44,295 nt of DNA from an uncultured Collinsella sp. Its GTDB lineage: Bacteria > Actinomycetota > Coriobacteriia > Coriobacteriales > Coriobacteriaceae. The notes beneath the pieces are model-generated. The model made no database searches. It was not told the DNA's origin and saw only the letters and a list, made by a program, of their open reading frames with translations. Both the position numbers and the translations under genes were made by a program. Where the stretch lies: positions 1 through 44,295 of the forward strand of contig UQNC01000010.1 of NCBI GenBank assembly GCA_900542175.1. Direction: 5' to 3'. Positions 8,824 to 16,127 of the stretch are shown piece after piece. The first letter of the stretch is position 1. Every line of letters begins with the position of its first letter.

Positions 8824-8959
8824 TTGTCTCCTACTGTCTGTACTTGGAGCGTTGCCTTGAGACTGCCCCACGTCATCGCGCATGTTGCGCTCGAGTTCCC
8901 CCATCGGGGTCCCCCTTCCCTCCAGAGCCCTATGCACACCGGCGGCATACGCCGCAGCC

Positions 8960-9110
8960 GCATGCAAGATGGGAGGCGATCCGACTTAACCTTAACGACT
9001 CGGGCACGTCGTCCGATCTGCGACGCGAACATCCCGAGCCAAGAGGAATTACGGTTACTGGTACAGCCGGGGACTTGCACCCCAATTCTCCCAAACGCGC
9101 AGGTAAACCG
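8960..9110 (-). ncRNA. Cobalamin (AdoCbl) riboswitch
   Basis: Read on the minus strand, the core follows the known cobalamin riboswitch order: GGGAGAATT, then GGGGTGCAAGTCCCC (9083-9069), GGCTGTAC, CAGTAACCGTAA, and finally the B12-box-like AAGTCGGATCGCCTCCC (8987-8971). The leader then runs into the DUF4430 gene. No terminator with a U-run follows. A GCGGC-GTAT-GCCGC hairpin comes next, then GGAGGGAAGGGGG, so control of translation is more likely than attenuation. Boundaries are approximate because the closing P1 helix was not resolved by eye. Confidence 0.85.
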
Positions 9111-9148
9111 CGTATTCATGCGTCTCCGCACCACCATCTAGGCCATCG

Positions 9149-9177
9149 ATTATTACCGTCAAAATGGTATCACGCAA
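9149..9177 (-). promoter_or_regulatory. Promoter of the riboswitch-DUF4430 operon
   Basis: On the minus strand TTGCGT (9177-9172) and AATAAT (9154-9149) are separated by exactly 17 nt. Transcription would begin near 9142, just upstream of the riboswitch core. The -35 hexamer overlaps the T-run of the preceding terminator. Confidence 0.6.
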
Positions 9178-9203
9178 AAGGGCCTCGCACGCAGGCGAAG
9201 CCC
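9176..9203 (-). terminator. Terminator after the UbiB-like gene
   Basis: On the minus strand GGGCTTCGC pairs with GCGAGGCCC (9203-9195 with 9188-9180, one G-U pair), followed by TTTT. It lies about 50 nt beyond the stop of the UbiB-like gene. Confidence 0.75.
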
Positions 9204-9254
9204 AAGGTAAAAGCTATTGTTTGCGATAGGAAAATGCGGTGACGGTCGCGGCCT

Positions 9255-11018
9255 CTAGTGCTTGCCGCCGTGACTGTTGAGCCAGATATTGCGGCCCAGC
9301 ATAAGCGCCAGCACCAGTGCGCTGACGTAGCCCATAAAGCCAATGACCGGGATACCAAACACAACCGGCTCGATGCGCGCGTAGTACACCACCGACGAGC
9401 CGATAAACAGGCCGGCAATCACAATTGCCATCGACATGCGGTCGATAATTCCACCCAGCTGTCGCAGCGCCTTATCGCTGCTCATGATCTGCGTGTTCAC
9501 CTTAAGCTGGCCGCGCGTGAGCATGCGCGATGCCAAGCCCAGATACTCGGCCGCCTCGAGCGAGCCTTTTGCTGCGCGATAGCTGCTCGCGGCAAGATCG
9601 CGCCCCATTTCGCGGACGCGCACATAGGTGCTCTTCTCGTTTTTGATGTGCGTCTGGATGATCTGGATCATGTTGACGTTGGGCATGTACTCGGTCAGCA
9701 GGCCCTCGAGCGTCACCATGCCGCGGGCGAACATCGTGACCACACTCGGCAGCTCAACGTCATTTTTGCGCGCCAGATTGAGCAGCGAGGTCAAAAACTC
9801 GCCGATATCAAGGTCCTTCAGGTCAAGGCCCGCAAAGTCAGCCACGATAAAGTCCAAATCGGACAAAAAGGCCGAATGATCGAGCTCGCCCGAATCGCCA
9901 CGCGTCACGGCAAAGCGCATGAGCGAATCCTTGAGCTTGGGCACGTCGCCCTCGGCCACGGCGAAAATCATGTCCTTGACGATGCCACGATCGTGGCTCG
10001 ACATGCGTCCGACCATGCCCAAGTCGATAAAGTAGACAATGCCGTCCTTGAGGATGATGTTTCCCGCATGCGGGTCGGCATGGAAAAAGCCGTCGTCGAG
10101 CACCTGCGTCGAGTAGTCCTCGACGATTGCAGCACCGATCTTTTCCAAGTCATAGCCCTCGGCCACCAAGCGTTCAGGATCGGCGATCGAAATGCCGTCG
10201 ACGTAATCCATGACCACCACGTGCTCAGTGCACAGGTCCAGATAGGATTTAGGGCACCCCACGCCATGAACGCTCTTATGGAACTCGTAGAAGTCGTTGA
10301 GGTTTTTGGCCTCGGCCAAAAAGTTGGTCTCCTCGCGAAACGAGGTCCACAACTCCTCGACTACGCCGTGCAGGTCAACGAATTGATCGGTGTTGACGAA
10401 CTTGGAAACGATACGCACAACCGAGCGGATGATATCGATGTCCTGTGCCATAACCTGCTGCGCACCGGGGCGCTGCACCTTAACGGCCACGTCCTCGCCC
10501 GTCACCAGGCGAGCGCGGTGCACCTGCGCGAGCGATGCGCTACCAAGCGGGTTGGGATCGATCGCGTCGAACATCTCCCCCAGGCGCAGGCCGTATTCTT
10601 CTTCCAGACAACTGAGTACGACCTCGTACGGCACCGGCTCCACGTCGGACCGCAGACGACGCAGCTCGTCGCAAAAGCGTTGCGGCAGAATCTCGGACCG
10701 GTTAGCCAGAATCTGCCCCATCTTGACGAACATGGGGCCGAGTTCCTCGAGCAGGCGGCGCAAACGAACCGGCGTGAGGTTGTCCCACACGCGGTACTTT
10801 TTGACCAGGCGAACAATCTGCCCGATGCGCTCGCGGCGACCCGCCGGCGTGAGCTGGTATTCTTCATCCGGCGCCATCGCGTCGGGCTCCTCGGGGACCA
10901 TATCGACAGCGCGCGGCTTCTTGCGAGCGCCCGAGACGGCGGCATCGACCTCATCGACAACCGCCGCCTCGTCACCCAAGGGATCTAGATTGTTGTAATC
11001 GGTGGTGGAATCTGCCAT
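9255..11018 (-). CDS. ABC1/UbiB-family (AarF) kinase-like protein
   Basis: A 587-residue atypical kinase-like ATPase of the UbiB/ABC1/ADCK family. Visible family features: the KxGQ motif in FVKMGQILANRSEILP (about 98-112), the Ala-rich loop GSASLAQVH (about 159-167), VAVKVQRPG, HADPHAGNIIL and the metal-binding IDLGMVG. Two hydrophobic segments close the C-terminus (IVIAGLFIGSSVVYY and FMGYVSALVLALMLG), so it is membrane-bound. Proteobacterial UbiB supports ubiquinone synthesis, but no quinone genes are nearby and the role in anaerobic Gram-positive bacteria is not established. It lies 8 nt behind the phasin-like gene and is clearly in its operon. The start at 11018 has only a weak purine stretch upstream. 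Confidence 0.9.
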   Translation of the reverse strand: MADSTTDYNNLDPLGDEAAVVDEVDAAVSGARKKPRAVDMVPEEPDAMAPDEEYQLTPAGRRERIGQIVRLVKKYRVWDNLTPVRLRRLLEELGPMFVKMGQILANRSEILPQRFCDELRRLRSDVEPVPYEVVLSCLEEEYGLRLGEMFDAIDPNPLGSASLAQVHRARLVTGEDVAVKVQRPGAQQVMAQDIDIIRSVVRIVSKFVNTDQFVDLHGVVEELWTSFREETNFLAEAKNLNDFYEFHKSVHGVGCPKSYLDLCTEHVVVMDYVDGISIADPERLVAEGYDLEKIGAAIVEDYSTQVLDDGFFHADPHAGNIILKDGIVYFIDLGMVGRMSSHDRGIVKDMIFAVAEGDVPKLKDSLMRFAVTRGDSGELDHSAFLSDLDFIVADFAGLDLKDLDIGEFLTSLLNLARKNDVELPSVVTMFARGMVTLEGLLTEYMPNVNMIQIIQTHIKNEKSTYVRVREMGRDLAASSYRAAKGSLEAAEYLGLASRMLTRGQLKVNTQIMSSDKALRQLGGIIDRMSMAIVIAGLFIGSSVVYYARIEPVVFGIPVIGFMGYVSALVLALMLGRNIWLNSHGGKH

Positions 11019-11026
11019 CTGCGCTG

Positions 11027-11443
11027 CTACTCGGCCTCTTCGGTATCCTTCGCATCGTCGGGCTCAACGGACTCGACGGGCACCGAGGTCACGTTGTCCT
11101 CGACTGAATCGACGATGTCGCGCACATGGGCCAGGAAGGCCGTGCGCTCGGGGGCGGTCATGACGCGGACGCGGGCAAGGATGAGCTCGTCAAGCACGCG
11201 CTGGGCCGCGGTCTCGCCCTGCATACCCAGACGCTCGGTCAGGTCGGAGATGGTGCCACCGGCCTGCTCGAACATGTCGGACACACTGCGGGCGATATCG
11301 GGAGCACCTGCGTCCTTGCGCACCTGCTCACCCTTGGTGTTGAGGTCGTCGAGGACCTTCTTGCTACCCTCGATGGCAACGGCGGCGGCGCCGAAGCCCA
11401 CGTTGATGGCGCCGTTAACAAGCTGATCGAGTTTCATAACCAT
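11027..11443 (-). CDS. Phasin-like small coiled-coil protein
   Basis: A small acidic, helix-rich protein of about 138 residues. The N-terminal GAINVGFGAAAVAIEG is mildly hydrophobic and is followed by heptad-like helices and an acidic tail (EPDDAKDTEEAE). It resembles phasin or PhaF/PhaM-like regulator proteins often found beside UbiB-family genes, but I see no polyhydroxyalkanoate genes and do not claim a granule role. The start at 11443 is chosen because GGAG lies 6 nt upstream of that ATG. The in-frame TTG at 11455 overlaps that site. It is the first gene of a two-gene unit with the UbiB-like gene, suggesting that the two act together at the membrane. Confidence 0.7.
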   Translation of the reverse strand: MVMKLDQLVNGAINVGFGAAAVAIEGSKKVLDDLNTKGEQVRKDAGAPDIARSVSDMFEQAGGTISDLTERLGMQGETAAQRVLDELILARVRVMTAPERTAFLAHVRDIVDSVEDNVTSVPVESVEPDDAKDTEEAE

Positions 11444-11478
11444 GGTTGTCTCCAATCACAAACAACTGCATTGGCGTT

Positions 11479-11508
11479 CTTGTACCCAAGATTGAGTGAA
11501 AGCGACAA
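11479..11508 (-). promoter_or_regulatory. Candidate promoter of the phasin-like/ubiB unit
   Basis: On the minus strand TTGTCG (11508-11503) and TACAAG (11484-11479) are spaced 18 nt, about 36 nt upstream of the phasin-like start codon. Both hexamers deviate from consensus. Confidence 0.3.
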
Positions 11509-11542
11509 AGCGTTTTAGCGCTATTCGATCGACGGGAGATCC

Positions 11543-13066
11543 CTACCTCACGTTGTCGTTCATCGCGAAAGAGTTCTTCATGGCGCAGCTCGTGGTATAG
11601 AGCACCTTGCCCAACAGGGCATCGGTTTCTACACGAACACGCTCGGCAAACTCCTCGTTGGCGCGGGCGAGCTCGGCAGGCACCTCGGCCTCGGGCAGAA
11701 CGGCTACGGCAGCGTCGACGTCATGAATCTGCTTGTGGCCCATGCCGCCGACCTTCTCCTGATAATCCTCGACTGCGCGGCCGCACTCATGGAAGCGGAC
11801 GTCGGCCAGCGCGCCGATCAGGCGGTTGGCCCAGTAGAAGTTTTCGGACGTCACGCGAGCCTGCGTGTCGGCATAGTACTCGGGCATGGTCTCGACGTTG
11901 GCGTACAGCGGAACCAGCGCGTTAAACGAGTTGGAGCCAAAGGCCATCCACTGCACGGCGCGGTAGGCCGGCTGCGCATAGGGGCGCAGCTGCAACACGG
12001 CGAGCTGGCTGTTGCGGTTGATGCCGATGGGGCGATAAGCGCCACGCGTGGCGGGCGTGCCCTTGCTGCCGTAGCAGTCGTACTCCGTGCCCTGGTAGTG
12101 GCTCGAAAGCACGTACTTGATGTCCTCGATGGTCACCTTGCGCTCGGGCACGCGGCTCCAGGGGATGTCGTCGCTCTCGGGCGTGTAGTCGGCCTCGGGG
12201 CCGTCCCACACATCGCTGGGGTTGAGGCAGCGCTGCATGTACCAGGCGCGCGGCGTGTTGTAGACATGGTCGCTGTCGCTGTGCGAGCCAAAGGCCTCGC
12301 GCGGGTTAAAGATCGCAGCCGGGCCGTCGCCATCGACGCCCAGCGTCAGGTCCAGATGCCACTCGGCCATCCAGGCACGCAGGTCGGCGGAGCACATGTG
12401 GTCGGCCTGGGCGCCCTCGGCGTCATCCAGGTCAAAGCTGTCGATACCCAGCTGGTTGGGCATGGTCACATAAGCGTCATCGGGCACGCGCTTGGCGATC
12501 CAGTGGTGACCGCCGATGGTCTCGAGCCACCAGATCTCGTCCACGTCGCTAAAGGCGATGCCGTTGTTCTCGTAGGTGCCATAACGCTCGAGCAGGTCAC
12601 CCAGAATGCGTACGCCGTCGCGGGCGGATTTGGCATATGGCAGCACCAGGGTCACCATGTCCTCCTCGCCCAGACCGCCGGGCTGCGCCGGAACATAGCC
12701 GTCCTCGCCCTCGTTGCCCTTGGCGGGCACGTAGTCGACGAGCGGGTCGGCGCCGCGAACGCGCTCGTTGGTGGTGAGCGTCTCGGTTGCGGACATGCCC
12801 ACATTGAGCTCGTTGAAACCGGCCTCGGCCCAGATGCCGTGGCCCGGGACAACATCGGGGACGCTCGTGTAGCGCATGGGGTTATCGGGCAGCTCAACGG
12901 TCAGGTGACTCAGGACGCTCGTGTAGACGCGCGGCTGCTCGTCGGGATGCACCACGCGCATGCGCTTGGGCTCAAACACCCCGTTGGACGAGTCCTCGTT
13001 GCGAGCAACCAACGTCGACCCGTCGTAACTCGCGTTCTTACCAACCAAAATCGTTGTGCACGGCAT
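11543..13066 (-). CDS. C69-family dipeptidase
   Basis: A 507-residue Ntn-hydrolase of peptidase family C69 (PF03577, PepD type), which cleaves dipeptides in the cytosol or, in some members, at the surface. The N-terminal MPCTTILVGKNASYDGS carries the Cys expected to become the catalytic N-terminal nucleophile after processing. ARNEDSSNG follows, as in the family, and the length fits. The start at 13066 is supported by AAGGAGG 6 nt upstream. The ATG at 13072 would directly abut that site. There is no signal peptide, so it is probably cytosolic. It is likely monocistronic, lying between the palindromic element at 13150-13387 and the phasin-like gene. Confidence 0.92.
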   Translation of the reverse strand: MPCTTILVGKNASYDGSTLVARNEDSSNGVFEPKRMRVVHPDEQPRVYTSVLSHLTVELPDNPMRYTSVPDVVPGHGIWAEAGFNELNVGMSATETLTTNERVRGADPLVDYVPAKGNEGEDGYVPAQPGGLGEEDMVTLVLPYAKSARDGVRILGDLLERYGTYENNGIAFSDVDEIWWLETIGGHHWIAKRVPDDAYVTMPNQLGIDSFDLDDAEGAQADHMCSADLRAWMAEWHLDLTLGVDGDGPAAIFNPREAFGSHSDSDHVYNTPRAWYMQRCLNPSDVWDGPEADYTPESDDIPWSRVPERKVTIEDIKYVLSSHYQGTEYDCYGSKGTPATRGAYRPIGINRNSQLAVLQLRPYAQPAYRAVQWMAFGSNSFNALVPLYANVETMPEYYADTQARVTSENFYWANRLIGALADVRFHECGRAVEDYQEKVGGMGHKQIHDVDAAVAVLPEAEVPAELARANEEFAERVRVETDALLGKVLYTTSCAMKNSFAMNDNVR

Positions 13067-13149
13067 GCGCATCCTCCTTGAGCGAAGAAATCAAACGATA
13101 ACAGTGTATCGCTTCGGCGCAGAAAGGGCGAAACCGCGGCGCTGGCAAC

Positions 13150-13387
13150 CCCTGTGGTCAAAAAATGCCAAATATGAGTACTGTCACCAATTTAGTAACA
13201 GCAATTTTGCTACATATGGGTGTCGAAAGTCTACATTTGTTCAAAAATTAGATGATGTAATTCCTCATAGGTCCAATAAAATAAGCTCTCTATCGATAAT
13301 AAATATCGTTAGAGAGCCTATTTGACCTAAAATATATGTGACTATCTTGGCAACAGTACTCATATTTGGCATTTTTTGTCCACGGGG
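13150..13387. repeat. Long inverted-repeat element between folD and the C69 dipeptidase
   Basis: Two 41-bp arms, 13150-13190 and 13347-13387, are inverted copies of one another with about 4 mismatches, including a perfect 26-bp core (13159-13184). They enclose about 156 bp of AT-rich sequence with no coding potential. Inside is a second hairpin (13285-13298 with 13304-13317, one mismatch). There is no transposase and no obvious target-site duplication. It could be a MITE-like element, a dispersed extragenic palindrome or a large termination structure for the folD transcript. It fills most of the 354-bp gap between the two genes. Confidence 0.75.
13285..13317 (-). terminator. Hairpin with T-rich tail inside the inverted-repeat element
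   Basis: A 14-bp stem with one mismatch (13285-13298 with 13304-13317). On the minus strand it is followed by TTATTTTATT, so it may terminate fchA-folD transcription about 105 nt past the folD stop codon. Confidence 0.45.
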
Positions 13388-13420
13388 TATAGAACTAACC
13401 CCTCAAACAGCCCAAAACGC

Positions 13421-14275
13421 CTATTTCGATGCGCGCTCGGCCGCTTCGATCACGTGTTTGGCGAGGATCGCCGTCGTCACGGCGCCCACGCCGCCCGGCA
13501 CGGGCGTGATGGCGTTAACGACCGGCTCCGCGGCAACAAAATCGACGTCACCCACCAGCTTGCCAGCGTCCTCATCCCAGTTAATGCCAACATCGATGAT
13601 CGTCTGGTCCTCGCGAACGGCATCCACGCCAATCGTACGCGCGCGTCCAACGGCCGCAACCACAATGTCGGCAGCACGGCACTCAGCGGCCAAGTCATGC
13701 GTATGCGTATGGCACGTCGTCACGGTTGCATTGCGAGCCGTAAGCATGGCGGCAACGGGACGGCCAATCACCAGCGACCGACCAACGACCGCGACCTTGG
13801 CCCCATCCAGCTCAACGCCGTAATGATCCAGTAGCGCCAACACGGCCTCAGCCGTGCAAGGAGCAAAACCCTCGCCGCGCCCCGAAAGCGTGGTGAGCAG
13901 CGAAGCCGGCGTCATGGAGTCAACGTCCTTGGCGGGATCGAGCGCTGCGGCGACGGCGTTCTCGTCAAGGCCGGCGGGCAGCGGGCGGAACATCAAACAG
14001 CCATGAACAGCCGAATCGGTATTGATGTCCTCGATGGCCGTCAACAGCTCGTCCTGCGAAACATCGGCAGAAAGCAAAACGCGACGAGCCTCAATCCCCA
14101 CTTTTTCGCAGCGCTTGAGCGCACCGCGCTCGTAGGATAGGTCGTCCTCGCGCTCACCCACACGCACGATAGCCAACGTCGGAACAACGCCCCGCTCGCG
14201 CAGGACTGCGCAGCGAGCAGCAAGTTCCTCAGTCAAAGCGCGAGCAACGGGAGCACCCTTCAGCAGCTCAGCCAT
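13421..14275 (-). CDS. folD: FolD-type methylenetetrahydrofolate dehydrogenase, cyclohydrolase site altered
   Basis: A 284-residue member of the FolD family, whose bifunctional members oxidise methylene-THF with NAD(P) and hydrolyse methenyl-THF to 10-formyl-THF. The dinucleotide-binding region is intact (VGRSLVIGRPVA, about 164-176), as are KDVD (Asp119) and ITPVPGGVG. In the catalytic YxxxK motif the Lys is replaced: Tyr48-Glu-Arg-Gly-Ala52 (human MTHFD1 Lys56 position). The conserved Gln of VQLPLP is Phe96 in MFRPLP (human Gln100 position). Loss of these two residues predicts poor or no cyclohydrolase activity with dehydrogenase retained. The start at 14275 has AGAGGA upstream, and the stop of fchA is only 2 nt before it, so the two genes are co-translated and FchA probably supplies the missing step. 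Confidence 0.93.
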   Translation of the reverse strand: MAELLKGAPVARALTEELAARCAVLRERGVVPTLAIVRVGEREDDLSYERGALKRCEKVGIEARRVLLSADVSQDELLTAIEDINTDSAVHGCLMFRPLPAGLDENAVAAALDPAKDVDSMTPASLLTTLSGRGEGFAPCTAEAVLALLDHYGVELDGAKVAVVGRSLVIGRPVAAMLTARNATVTTCHTHTHDLAAECRAADIVVAAVGRARTIGVDAVREDQTIIDVGINWDEDAGKLVGDVDFVAAEPVVNAITPVPGGVGAVTTAILAKHVIEAAERASK

Positions 14276-14277
14276 GG

Positions 14278-14910
14278 CTATCCTCTCTTCCTTGCAGCGT
14301 CGGCGGCGCGGCGCGCCAGCGCATCGGCGCGCGGCAACCACGTATCCAGCAGCTCATCGCACGCTGCCTCGAGCTCCTCGGCGCGTGCACGATCCTTCAT
14401 AGACGTGGTGTTCGCAAAGAGCGTCAAGCTCGCGCCCTGCATAGCAGAACGGCAGAACACGGCGCCGCACGCCACATCGGACAGCAGCTGACGCGAACCC
14501 TTGTCGGCCATGTCCTCGAGCAGCGCCAGTGCACGCCCGCAGGCATCCATAATGCGATACGGCGGCATAGCGGCCACATGCAGCGCATCCTGAATCGCGG
14601 TCGCTCGAGCCGGATCGTCACGCGGAATACCGTACGCCGCGGACACCCGCCTGTAGGCACGAACGTCCTCGGAAACCAACTCGACAAGCTCCTGGGCCAG
14701 CTCATCAGCCTGGGCAAACGCGCGCGTCAGGTCATCCGCACGATCAGCAAGCGCGGGATTGGTCGCACCGTAGCGGGCAACCATTCCACACAGCGAGGCG
14801 CCCAGCGCGCCCACAAAGGCGCTCGCGCTGCCACCGCCGGGAACCGGCTCGCGCGCGGCCAGCGCCTCGGCAAACCCGCGGCAGGTCTTGTCCATCATCT
14901 CTTGGCTCAT
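14278..14910 (-). CDS. fchA: Methenyltetrahydrofolate cyclohydrolase, FTCD-C/FchA family
   Basis: A 210-residue all-helical protein of the cyclodeaminase/cyclohydrolase family (PF04961). Members either hydrolyse methenyl-THF to 10-formyl-THF (FchA) or deaminate formimino-THF (FTCD). The hallmark PVPGGGSASAFVGALGASL lies near residues 23-41, followed by the expected long helices. No histidine-degradation genes are nearby. The next gene is folD with an altered cyclohydrolase site, and fhs is about 10 kb away, which favours FchA. The start at 14910 has AAGGTG 7 nt upstream. The ATG at 14916 is too close to it. The gene is divergent from the lipoprotein pair. Confidence 0.9.
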   Translation of the reverse strand: MSQEMMDKTCRGFAEALAAREPVPGGGSASAFVGALGASLCGMVARYGATNPALADRADDLTRAFAQADELAQELVELVSEDVRAYRRVSAAYGIPRDDPARATAIQDALHVAAMPPYRIMDACGRALALLEDMADKGSRQLLSDVACGAVFCRSAMQGASLTLFANTTSMKDRARAEELEAACDELLDTWLPRADALARRAADAARKRG

Positions 14911-15286
14911 ACGCATGCACCTTCAAGTCATATACATCGGTCGAGCGGCAACCGCCGACCGACCGCATCGATCACATAATGGTGCTAAGTCTAGCCCATA
15001 AGCACATGGGCGTCAGCGCACCTGGCCATCGCGGATTTCTATGGCACACGATAGGCGACAGCAACGCAAACATGGGACACATGGCCCACCTTTCGAGACT
15101 CCCGGGCGGCGGCAACTGGGGCATACATATAGGTAAGGAGCCCTATGTTGGGGCAAGCTCATCACGGCACCGGACGGAGAATGGAGGAATAACCGCACAG
15201 TAAACAAAGACATCATGTGCATGCGTAACCGCCGCCCCAGCGATCCGCGGCACACGATGTCCCTGGCAGACAAGGAGGACGCCACC
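14911..15286 (+). other. Divergent intergenic region with 19-bp shared motif and a possible 15-codon leader ORF
   Basis: A 376-bp spacer between fchA and the first lipoprotein gene. It contains ATGGGACACATGGCCCACC at 15072-15090, repeated exactly at 16037-16055 before the second lipoprotein. It also contains a short reading frame at 15145-15192 (15 codons plus TAA) behind a good TAAGGAG. Nothing else could be recognised. A clear promoter was not found. Confidence 0.45.
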
Positions 15287-15885
15287 ATGAAGAAAAAGAC
15301 CCTATCGATCCTTTCCCTTTGCATCGCCCTCTTTGCCGCGTTTGCCCTTGTCGGCTGCGGCGGGAGCGCATCGGGCGGCGGCAGCGCCTCCAAGAGCGAG
15401 AGCAAGGAAAAGGCCCCCGTCGCCAAGAAGACCGACTTTATCTGGTTTAAGGTCGAGATGCCCGAGGGCGTCGGCGTAAGCGACTCCGCCGGCAAGAATG
15501 CCGACAGGGTCCAGCTCACCTTCCCCGAAGACGAGAACGCCTCGGCCGATCGGTTTATCCCCGTTTGAAAAAAGCGCTGACTGCCGAGGAATCCCACGCC
15601 GACCAGGCGGAAAAGAAGGGGGATACGTTCCAGTGGAAGGATGGCGGGTCCGTCGAGTATAACGGCAGGACGTGGCTCGTCGGAACGTACGAGGACAACA
15701 GTGGCATCACAACCCTCCTCTTTACCGACGTTGAGCCGGGAAGCATCTATGTCCTTATCTCGAACTTCGACCTGCACAAGAAAGAAGCCGAGGCGCTCCT
15801 CAACTCCATCGAATTCCCCGATGACATGGCAGAGGCAGTTTCCGAGGCGCGCGAAGTCGAGATTTCGAGCATCGAGCTCAAGTAA
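15287..15885 (+). pseudogene. Frameshifted lipoprotein, paralog of the 16128 gene
   Basis: The start ATG at 15287 has AAGGAGG upstream and encodes a lipoprotein signal with lipobox LVGC (Cys at about residue 20), a Gly/Ser-rich linker and the segment DFIWFKVEMPEGVGV. The frame stops at TGA 15566-15568 right after DRFIPV. The rest of the domain continues in the -1 frame from 15565 to 15885 (DTFQWKDGG ... YNGRTW ... EISSIELK). Adding one base near 15564-15566, for example a fourth T in the T-run, would restore about 199 residues, matching the 197-residue intact paralog downstream. It is therefore a single-base deletion or an assembly error. The protein would be a membrane-tethered exported protein of unknown function. 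A terminator follows. Confidence 0.8.
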
Positions 15886-15956
15886 CGGGACACCCGCACG
15901 CGCCTACGCGCACCTGCGCACATGCGCCCCATTAAAGCAACGGGCACCCAACCCCG

Positions 15957-15991
15957 GGGAGGGCCGACAGCATCGGCCCTCCTCTCTTTTG
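15957..15991 (+). terminator. Terminator after the first lipoprotein gene
   Basis: GGAGGGCCGA (15958-15967) pairs perfectly with TCGGCCCTCC (15973-15982) around a 5-nt loop, followed by TCTCTTTTG. Confidence 0.8.
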
Positions 15992-16036
15992 CGTCCGAGC
16001 ATATTGCCACTTAACGGCACAAATCCGGCCCTCAGA

Positions 16037-16055
16037 ATGGGACACATGGCCCACC
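16037..16055 (+). promoter_or_regulatory. 19-bp motif shared upstream of both lipoprotein genes
   Basis: ATGGGACACATGGCCCACC occurs here and identically at 15072-15090. The core TGGG-N8-CCCA is palindromic at its ends. It is 73 nt before this gene and 197 nt before the other. It could be a shared operator or simply a remnant of the duplication. Confidence 0.4.
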
Positions 16056-16127
16056 CTAGCGAGCCGCCCACGCGTACAGTAAAGGCAGGTAATCCATGGG
16101 CGGTTACAGATCGAGGAGGACACGACC

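Noticed and set aside
8824..8967. Start of the large DUF4430 protein at 8967
   Set aside because: That start would lie within or directly at the 3' side of the riboswitch and has no ribosome-binding site. The starts at 8823 and 8904 are both better supported.
15563..15575. Programmed frameshift at GTTTGAAAAAAG in the first lipoprotein gene
   Set aside because: The A-run lies after the TGA, so it cannot help the ribosome pass the stop in the classical -1 manner. There is no stimulatory structure obvious, and the intact paralog has no such site.
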